This document shows positions 32,506-40,248 of a stretch of DNA of 40,248 bases, one piece after another. A model generated the notes under the pieces. The model did no database searches. It was not told the DNA's origin and saw only the letters and a program-made list of their open reading frames with translations. The DNA comes from Hysterium pulicare CBS 123377 (lineage: Eukaryota; Ascomycota; Dothideomycetes; Hysteriales; Hysteriaceae), in the NCBI GenBank assembly GCA_000467715.1, contig AJFK01000189.1:1-40248 (forward strand), in the 5' to 3' direction. Made by a program: the position numbers and the translations under genes. Position 1 is the stretch's first letter. Every line of letters starts with the position of its first letter.

Positions 32506-34321
32506 ACATTACCGCCAAGCAGAAAAGGCAACACATTCCACCGGCGTCTCCAGCCCGTTACGAACCCCCGGAAAAGATCATCTTACAACCTGCCCAATCT
32601 GTTATTCGCCTTTGAAATACTCATGCACACGACACATTCCGTCCAGAACCAAGCCTCCCATGCGTCTCCACATTTGACAGTGCTCAAACCCGGCTTCCCA
32701 ACTTAGATTAGTTCCAAAGAGGTCCTCGCCGTTCCGTCTTTGGGGCATGGCGTTCTATCATTGGCGGTACAAAGAGCAATCTAGTTGTGGTCGCGATGAT
32801 CATGGAACGGGCGTAATCTTTCAACAGTGCATGGAATGTAGGATCTCATTTGGTAGGCAACGGACCCTACGCTATCTATGATTGCTTATCGCTGACGTTC
32901 AAGGTGGTTCACAAGTTTCTTTTTCTGGCTTTTTCTTTCTTAATTCCTTCATGACGTATAGTGGTATTTTATTTCCCTTACTCGGGTGCTTGAAGCTTTT
33001 GGTGAACAGGCTGGGAAATGGCATCTCAGTCCGCAACCATATCAAGGTAGAGCCCGAATTCAAGCATATGGTGACGGTATCCCCTTCGACCTTCGGAATC
33101 CGAAATGGGCGCTGCGTTATGCTTTTGTGAGGAGGCCTCCTAGGCTGGAGTTCTCCAAATTTCCTTCTAGATAGGATTCAAGCCTTCTTTCTGCTGGTTC
33201 GGTTTCAGAAATAAAGCTTTGATCTGAGTGCCATATCTCCCACTTGCTGTAGGCTCAACATGCGCAACATGGAATTGATGAGAACGACTTGCTGGAATGG
33301 AGATTTCACCAGGTTTGAAGGATGTAGGTACTCTTCCAAAAGCGAATAGCAATGCCATTGACTGGAATACAGTCGCAGGAAGACTCCTAGACATATCTCT
33401 GCCAGGACTCCGACCACCAACTCTTGCACAAACCGGGCTATGTCAAGCTACCAGTCCGACCATGGTTATCGTATTGGTCGCGCAGATCAACAGAATGAAC
33501 CCAACTCTCTTGAGGTTGCCAATTATATCGGAGCTAGAATCATTCCTTAATGCCTTTCAACTCTTTTCGTGTCTGAGAACGGACATGCTACTCCGAAGCA
33601 CCGCGGACAGCAATTAATGAATCTGTATGGGCCCACTGGCTGCTCGGCCGGAAGAGCTTCGACAACGGGAGAATAGATCTGGAGGTAGGTTACTAGCGAC
33701 GGTCGAATTGCGTTCTTCGTCTTTTGAAAACATGTCGAAGGAGATAATCTTTCCTATCCAATAACAAAATGTTGAAGGATAGATTTTTTTCTTACTGTCG
33801 ACATCAATAGTTCAATTCAGACACTCGGTATGTCGAAACCAGGTCTAAATTGTAGTTCCGCTTTGGTTGTACAGTGATTTGTAAGGTGTGGAGTCTCATT
33901 TTCTCTTCTTCTCTGCAGAGATATGCTCTAATTATGGACCGTGCGTCACGTAGAGTCCATTTCTAAGTCTTTGCTGAATGGGTAGAGAATAAGGAACTTG
34001 GTTGAGTGCAAAGTGATACAAAACCCCGGGCACGATCTAGACTCTCGACTCTTTAATACATTCTTTATTGTCAACTACTCAAGATTTCTTATGTCTTGAA
34101 TTTCGATCGGATTCGAATTACAATTTGAGGTCGCTATATTAGAATAAATGAAATGGAGAGTATATACGAACTTGCCTAGCCATAACTCTCTTCAATATAG
34201 TGGTCAAGCATTTTTATCTCAACAATCAATCCAAGCTCACACAGGCGGTAAGCTTTGCTTGCTGGTTGCGGCGCCCAGTGCAAATATTAGAATATAGTGA
34301 TCGCGGTGATAAACAATGGAG
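32506..34321. other. About 1.8 kb without a supportable gene
   Basis: Frames at 32882-33174 and 33297-33617 on plus are open (for example WKLHLSPQPY-like and EISPGLKDVGTL pieces) but have no recognisable family and no consistent splice plan. From 33700 on the sequence is AT-rich. Confidence 0.45.
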
Positions 34322-34513
34322 GGAATTAATAATAGGGGGAATTAATAATGGAGGGAATTAATAACGGAGGGAATTAATAATAGAGGGAATTAATAACGGA
34401 GGGAATTAATAATAGAGAGAATTAATAACGTAGGGAATTAATAATAGAGGGAATTAATAACAGAGAGAATTAATAATGCAGGGAATTAATAATGCAGGGA
34501 ATTAATAAGAAGA
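34322..34513. repeat. 16-bp AT-rich tandem repeat, twelve units
   Basis: Twelve consecutive 16-bp units of consensus GGAATTAATAAYRGAG run without indels. Only the 6-bp filler (GAG, GGG, CGG, GCA and CGT variants) and an occasional first base change. TATAG and CGGAG types alternate in the middle (units 3-6), hinting at a 32-bp higher-order unit. The same AATTAATAAT core builds the arrays at 1-48 and 8941-9004. Confidence 0.95.
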
Positions 34514-37500
34514 GAATCAATAATTAAACCAGTGTCCTCTAAGACTCGTCTTCCAAGTCCCTTTGACGAGATTTGAACTCCATCCCGACCGGGCCAATGC
34601 CTCTCCATACTTTGGAAGACGAAAAGTAAGTACACCCCGAACCAGGAACTGTTCATTGAAGGAGGTCTTCAGAGTAACGCAAGCCCATTCAGCAGTACCG
34701 ACCTCCTTCAACCTCTCGAAAAGGAGTGCTGTGATTCGGAGGCATGATTTGTGCTTCAAAGATGGTGTTGAGGAGAGCATGGTGTTGAGGTTCTTTGAGG
34801 ACTTTGGCGGATGCTCCTATCCACTATGCGTAGGATAACCAAGCTTCTGAGAACTTGATATGGACACACGGCTGTACGTTACTGTTGGTAGGTTACTGTT
34901 TGCCCGCAGCCTTAATCATTCCGAGCTTAGACGTTGGGTGAACGTGGCAAGATGGGATGCTGTCACCCCTTCTTCTAAAATTTGCGTAGAAACAGGTGAT
35001 TGAGAGTCACGGAAAGATAGGAGAGCCGGGTGACCAAGGTGGCCCCTACCTGACAGTACGAGACCAGCCTTGACCGATATTTGTTCCTTCACCCTCTCAC
35101 TGTACGGATGCATGTGCTCCGACCTCTTACCTCCCTCAAAGTCAAATAGATCTAGGCACCACGCTGTCTCTCCCTCCTTCCCACAACGCGATATTGAACA
35201 GTCCTCCTAGAAACGCTCGCCAATCCCGGCATAGGAATTCTCATTGACAAACTCTTTCGCAGCTTTTCCTCAACTTACTTGACATGGAACTTCGAAGCCT
35301 TCTGCGACGTAGCAGGGCACCTACGACGAGCTTTGGTTGTCGAAGGGGATTGTCGAAGGGGAAGTGGAGTTTGGGGCCGATGGTGAAAAAGATATGAAGA
35401 GAGGGGGGTTGAAGGAGGGCAAGATGGTGAAAGGTGAGTTGATTGAGGGTATTTCGAAGGATTCCTGCTTGAAGGATGGGTATCCGTCCGTTCCCTAGCG
35501 TCTCCATCGTAGAAACTGCACACGCTGCCGCATTCCACGCTCTCGTCAACACCATGATCTCCTCAAAACTGAGCAAGTGTAGATGTAAGGCAACTCAATC
35601 TTCGCTGCGGGGTGCTGATGTGCCTTCTTACGTTTGAGGAACCAATAGCGTGAGCTCTTTTTTCTGTGGTTCAGACTTGTCGTCGTTAGTACGGTCGAAA
35701 ATCTTTCTACTTTATCTCTGAAAAGCGAAGCAGGTATTTTTAACTTTCATGGAGAATTAGTTGCTCTACGATGAGTTCGGCATCTCTTTGGAGCACCACA
35801 ATATCCTTGATCATCAGCTATGTTGCTTGGATAAACATTAGGGATGGCAGCATCCCCGTGGTGGAAGTTTGAAATGCTGCAACGTGGATGAACGATGGTT
35901 CGAGCCATTCGCAAGAGTTGTCGGCTTCTATGAAAGTTCATTTCAGTTCAGGAAGCCAGACTGTGATAGTAATCGGGTTCCACGCGGTCCTGATTGAGGG
36001 TCATAAATGAAAATGTGAATATGGGAAGAGACCAATCATTCTATGTTTGAACACGCATACGAAAGGGCATAGTAATAACCATTCAACAGCTTTTGGAGTT
36101 TGTAGCAGCAGGATCGGTGTATTATTCCCAGATGTAGCATATACTTAGGAAGATGTTAGCGCGGGGGTGGTAGATACGCTCTCTTTTCGCCGCTCAAAAG
36201 TTCTCCGCTGCACGATCATACTTTCAGGAGCTCAAAGTCGACTTATTTATCATGCTTACTAAAAGTAAGTCCATACCCTGTCTCTGCCCTCACCCTTCCC
36301 GGCGGATACCTCATTCGATACTCTCAATCTTCATCGATACCGCTATCATGCCTTTTTGATCCTTCTTTATGCACTGCAACTGCGTTGGCCTTGGCTGTAT
36401 ATATAAGCATGTTCATAGTATGGACTTTCTCTCTAGATCGTCGCGCAGTATCATAAAATGGGAGTGTTCTTTGCCAACTGGCTCGGGTCAGGGTATCGTT
36501 TTGGATCGAACCTCGTCTTTTGGCAGGGCACATTCTCAAAGAAGACCAATATGGCTGGAACTCCTTACTTGCCGGCACGGTCGATGGAGATAAAATCGCT
36601 CTTCTGGTTCGATAAATCTTGAAGTTTTCGCCAACGTTTAACACTTGGGGGTTTCATCGAAGCCATCATCGCTGAATGCGTACTCCATTTGGAGCATACC
36701 TGTTCGCCCTCTCCCGAAGTCCATTCACCTTTGTGATGGTTCAGCGTAGCAATGTTTAGCAGCATGAAAATTTGCGTAGTGGTTATATTCACCATGGGGA
36801 GCGGCATGCTTATGTTTGACAATCGAACAACCCCAATTGGACAGAGTACGGCATACTCTTCGCTTCTGGAATTGAAAGCACCGAACCCTACCCTTTTAGC
36901 CTGCCGGGGTGGGCAACTTGAGTGAAGGCAAAAGCCTCCGATTCAAACCATGCCATCATTCCACTCTTTAATGCGGCTGTGTCATGAAAAGAGGCGTAGA
37001 CGAAGAGGCACGGGCCTAGGTGCAGGGGCATATGACATATCTCAACGTTAATAGTGTCATACAAAGTTCCCTCCCCTTCTCAAGACTCTGCAGAGGATGA
37101 AAGTGGTGGTCGTATTAGAGAACGAGGACGTTTGGAACCGCTTCGTGTCCGGCAGGATCATCTAATCCTAGCTTGGCTCCTCGGACCTTTCAAATTTGAC
37201 GCGGCAAAGTCTAACCCAACATCATTCACGTCTACAATATGCACCGTCATCTGCCATCATTAGTTATAGACCCATACGTAGTGGCGATATCCTGTTTCGG
37301 ATAACTCCGCCATGCCACTTTCAACGACGTTCTCTTCCAAATAATAGTGTTGCAAGAGGTTTGGGGTTGGATAGCATCTAGCGCAAATGCATAATCGATG
37401 GCATACACGATACCGAAGACGGAAATCTCTCCTTTCCATATGTAATAAAAGCTTCGATACAATACTGAACGTGGGATCTTTCAGAATCATAGCAGGAATT

Positions 37501-37889
37501 CTAGTCAGAAGGCAAGTACTAGGGGAGTAATGTTAGTGAATTGGGAAGACTGCGAGTCCGAGTGCTTATCGAGAGGGAAGAGGAGCACAGAATGACCAAC
37601 AACCAATTGGGACGGTGAAGTTCAACTTAGGGGGCTTTCGCAAGTTCTACCTGTTCCCCGGATCCTATTTTATTCTTGTGCACTAAGCTGTCGAAGAAAG
37701 CCTGTGCAGATCTCAACCATATACGAAAGATTTCTTCAGCAAATCCCAATCTGAGAGGAAAGAACTCCTCAGCAGCTACCTCAGCAGCAACAACACGCGC
37801 AAGTTACATTCCCTATATGGTCGCCTCCATCCACATGGTTTTCTACTATGCTGTGTCTTTTCATCCACTGTTCTCGTCCCTAGAGACAG
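34514..37889. other. About 3.4 kb without a supportable gene
   Basis: Short frames on both strands show no domain. A minus-strand stretch 36324-36822 (ending KRHDSGIDED) has a plausible protein-like end but no start or splice plan I can defend. A minus-strand frame at 35241-35576 is equally unassigned. Confidence 0.45.
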
Positions 37890-38689
37890 CTACATATTGA
37901 TCGGAAAAATGGGATCTGCGTAAGGGTTCTCCACCTCCTCCTCTTCCCCGTACTGCATGTATGGCATATCCTCGAGTGCCATCAATGCCGCGTCCTGCTC
38001 ACCGTCATTCCTACCACGCGTCACTGTGATGTCCGCTGCCTGAGTAGCCGGTGTTCGAGGTGCCTGGTTTTCCTTGTCCATGTCAGGGTCATCGGCGCTT
38101 GGCCCTGCTTCTGTGGCTTCTGGTTGAGCGATGAGTGGATGACTATCGTGGCGGATGTGCACGAATGGTCGATGCCGGAGTGGACGATGGTGAGGGCGAG
38201 TTGGCAATTGTGCGGTTGGACCGCGCTCCCCAATGGTGGGTCTACCGCCCAATGTGTTAGTCAAGCCCTTCTTTTCTTTAACAGTAATTTGGACCCGGGA
38301 AATGAAAGACAGAGCACTCACCGCAAAGCAGCTCTTAGCTCGAGAATGAGAGTCGCCTGTCCAACTCTGTTAGCTTTTGGCACGAGCTCAAGTCACGACA
38401 TTCACTATTACCGCCGTTGACCTCAGAAAGGGACTTCGGTCGGTGACTGGTCGAGTTGCGGTAATCGATTCATGTGCTCTCAGCGGTCTAGGTCGGGAAA
38501 TCAGCATATAGTATTCTGGTGTGCAAGGATACATGGGACTCCAATTCGCGGTGAGACATTCACCATCATCCCGAGGAGCAAAGTATATGAGCGTGAAGAA
38601 TGACTGGGTACTTACTCGACGAGTTCCTTCAGGTCACTAGCCGCTACCATTGCAGTAGACGAAGCGGCCTCTGTTCCATCGGTGGCCAT
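37890..38689 (-). CDS. Hypothetical protein, four exons including a 35-nt exon
   Basis: Proposed exons are complement(38616..38689), (38412..38487), (38322..38356) and (37890..38241), giving 178 residues. Intron 1 (128 bp) has GTAAGT, TGCTGAT and CCTAG. Intron 2 (55 bp) has GTAATA, GCTAAC and GGACAG. Intron 3 (80 bp) has GTGAGT, GACTAAC and GGTAG. All three therefore have a donor, a branch site about 10 nt from the acceptor, and joining phases that keep the frame. The protein starts MATDGTEAASSTAMVAASDL, passes ATLILELRAALR (exon 3), and has a His/Arg/Pro-rich middle (RPHHRPLRHRPFVHI). It ends in an acidic tail (QYGEEEEVENPYADPIFPIN). A short motif MDKENQAPRTP lies in the disordered C-terminal half. 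I do not recognise the family; a mostly disordered, possibly nuclear protein is likely. Exon 2 is the least certain: skipping it would need a different acceptor. Confidence 0.6.
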
Positions 38690-39333
38690 TGTGCTGAGAA
38701 GTTTGGAGTGATGAAAAGGAGTGAAAGTCCAGCAATTATAGACCGAGATACGTTCTGCTCTTGGGATCAACCAAGTCCGGTGGATCAGGATTGGGTGAAT
38801 CAGGCACGAGTGAAGGATAGCGGTGAACACCCAGCTCGGGAGCATACTCAGATAATAGGGCCGAGAATGAGCCGATTGGAGCAAACCACGTACCTTTCCG
38901 CATTTCATATTTTGGTAAAAACGGTCGGGAATGTCAGCATCTTTATAGTGCTCTCGGGATCTTTCGTCCCAGCAGACTCTAGATGATTCGAATCTTCTGT
39001 CGTCGCATGTAATCCAGCATTCTTTCATCCTTCTCCACATCCCTCCCTCTACACAACTCACGAATTCGTTGACATCCTGACAGCATACCGGAAGGTCAAC
39101 CCTCCGACTTAAACCAATCAGCCAACCGATGCGTCAAAATACCAACGATTGAGATATAAGTTTCATGATTCACGGCTCAAGCCGCCTTGGGTTCTCTTGG
39201 CGTTGACGGATTGCTGCATCTACCTCAAGTACACGTGTTCCCCAATCGTACTAACATCAAACCTTCATTCTCTTCCAACCCTCTTCACTGCAGCCAAGCA
39301 GAAGGCCAGTATTTTGCTGAACCACTTGACAAC
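38690..39333. other. Divergent intergenic region
   Basis: This lies between the minus-strand four-exon gene and the plus-strand ankyrin gene, so it should contain both promoters. The plus-strand frame is open from 39169 but has no ATG before 39334. No clear TATA box is seen. Confidence 0.5.
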
Positions 39334-40248
39334 ATGGTTACCCGCTCTCACGGCAGCAGCAGAAATCCAACTCAGTATTTCGCTCGATCTCGACCTACCA
39401 CTATCGTCAGAAGGCATCGACCAGCCAAATCTTTTTCTCTTGCTCTCGCCCCCAGGTATGACGAATATATCAAGTATGTCCGAAATGCCCGTGCCAAGCG
39501 CAAAGTCAAACGAAACCCCTCCACAAAACCCATCGATCCATCAACGAGGAGCTGGGACATGCACAGGAATGCAGATCCTCGTGAGCAAATGCTGTCGCCT
39601 TTTTTCTGCCTCCCGGGCGAACTTCGCAACAGGATATATCAATATGTGGTCTCTGGTCTGGACGGTACCCTTAAGATTTCAGACAACAAAAAGGGCGTCA
39701 CCATGGGAGATGTTGACTACCGTATCCTGTTAGCTTGCCGTCAAACCTACCTCGAGGCGCGCAGCATCCTCTACGACAACGTGCTGCGCTTCAATGACCG
39801 CGGAACACTATTTTCCTGCTGGTCTCGATTCTCGCCATCTGTCCGGCTCCTTATTTCGAAAATTCGATTCTTGAGACACTACCCGTCCAATGCGGCTCTC
39901 GAGTCAAGGCGAATCCGCGGGCCCTTCTGCGATATCAACAAAAAGCAAACAGTGGATACATTCATGATCTCCTTGCATAAGCCCGGTGATATCAGGCTCA
40001 TTGAGCTTCTCTTGGACATTCCAGACCTGGATATCGTGAATGACCCAGGGATGGATATCGACAATGAGTGTACGCACGCCTTGATCTCAATCTGCAAGGG
40101 TGGGTGGCAGACGGTCGAGAGGCGGATGAAAATCGCAACATTACTCTTGAACAAGGGCGCGATGGTAAACCTCTCCAGGAACGGAACTGATGGCGGCTCG
40201 CCATTGGTGGCAGCCTGCCGCGAGGGGGGCGTGGAACTCGCTGCCCTC
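39334..40248 (+). CDS. DUF7730/F-box-like protein with ankyrin repeats, 3' part outside the window
   Basis: 305 codons are open to the window edge without a stop, so the gene is partial. The start ATG 39334 (context CAACATGG) is the first in frame after a stop at 39166. Residues 1-85 are basic and low-complexity (NARAKRKVKRNPSTK). Residues 92-105 (CLPGELRNRIYQYV) and 131-154 (LLACRQTYLEARSILYDNVLRFND) are the two conserved blocks of the fungal DUF7730/F-box-like domain. This domain is usually taken to recruit partners, but its role is unproven. Residues about 215-305 form ankyrin-type helices: IRLIELLLDIPDLDIV, then MKIATLLLNKGAMVNLSRNG and TDGGSPLVAACREGGVELAAL. More repeats are expected beyond the edge. 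The combination suggests a protein-interaction scaffold. Confidence 0.85.
   Translation, partial: MVTRSHGSSRNPTQYFARSRPTTIVRRHRPAKSFSLALAPRYDEYIKYVRNARAKRKVKRNPSTKPIDPSTRSWDMHRNADPREQMLSPFFCLPGELRNRIYQYVVSGLDGTLKISDNKKGVTMGDVDYRILLACRQTYLEARSILYDNVLRFNDRGTLFSCWSRFSPSVRLLISKIRFLRHYPSNAALESRRIRGPFCDINKKQTVDTFMISLHKPGDIRLIELLLDIPDLDIVNDPGMDIDNECTHALISICKGGWQTVERRMKIATLLLNKGAMVNLSRNGTDGGSPLVAACREGGVELAAL

Noticed and set aside
34560-34630. tRNA-like GAGTTCAAATCTC on the minus strand
   Set aside because: Only a 3-bp stem forms and there is no matching D or anticodon arm.

Overview
The window looks like a gene-poor, repeat-bearing stretch of a filamentous ascomycete (Pezizomycotina) genome. The evidence is short spliceosomal introns (50-128 bp) with GTRNGT-like donors and CTRAY branch sites about 10 nt before the acceptor. 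The protein families present are also typical of that group: a fungal aminoglycoside-phosphotransferase-like kinase, a secreted beta-lactamase-fold protein, a DUF7924-like nuclease-fold protein, a LaeA-like methyltransferase relic and a DUF7730/F-box-like ankyrin protein. I see no rRNA, tRNA, intact transposase or CRISPR array.

Layout. (1) 1-4250 is the most remarkable part. Two large genes of a prokaryote-like hypothetical family stand head to head, both broken by frameshifts and stops. Copy 'A' runs leftwards (about 1544 to 50) and copy 'B' rightwards (1993 to 4242). A is cut off exactly where a 16-bp AT-rich tandem repeat begins at the window's left edge. (2) 4499-5863 is an intact intronless gene with a probable PD-(D/E)XK-like core and a nuclear localisation signal. 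(3) 5864-11640 has no gene I can support. It holds 11-bp, about 23-bp and 16-bp tandem repeats. (4) 11681-12330 (two exons, 5' end unclear) and 12522-13541 (APH-like kinase, minus strand) are convergent neighbours. (5) 13542-21110 has no recognised gene. It contains a 120-bp tandem repeat whose units each carry a small hairpin with compensatory stem changes. (6) 21120-21430 is a decayed LaeA-like methyltransferase, followed by an intact secreted beta-lactamase-fold protein (22041-23705, minus, one intron). (7) 23706-37889 is mostly featureless, with one small Cys-rich protein (32275-32505), several simple repeats, a G-quadruplex-type motif and the largest 16-bp array (34322-34513). (8) The right end has a four-exon hypothetical gene on the minus strand (37890-38689), and the 5' part of an ankyrin protein running off the edge (39334 onward).

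How things fit together. The A/B pair probably worked as one unit, since the genes are divergent with a shared upstream region. Both are dead here. The methyltransferase relic beside the beta-lactamase-fold gene may be what remains of a secondary-metabolite locus. The 16-bp arrays, built on one AATTAATAAT core at three separate places, are the best candidate for an undescribed repeat or junction sequence. Family assignments rest on motif recognition alone; no search was run.
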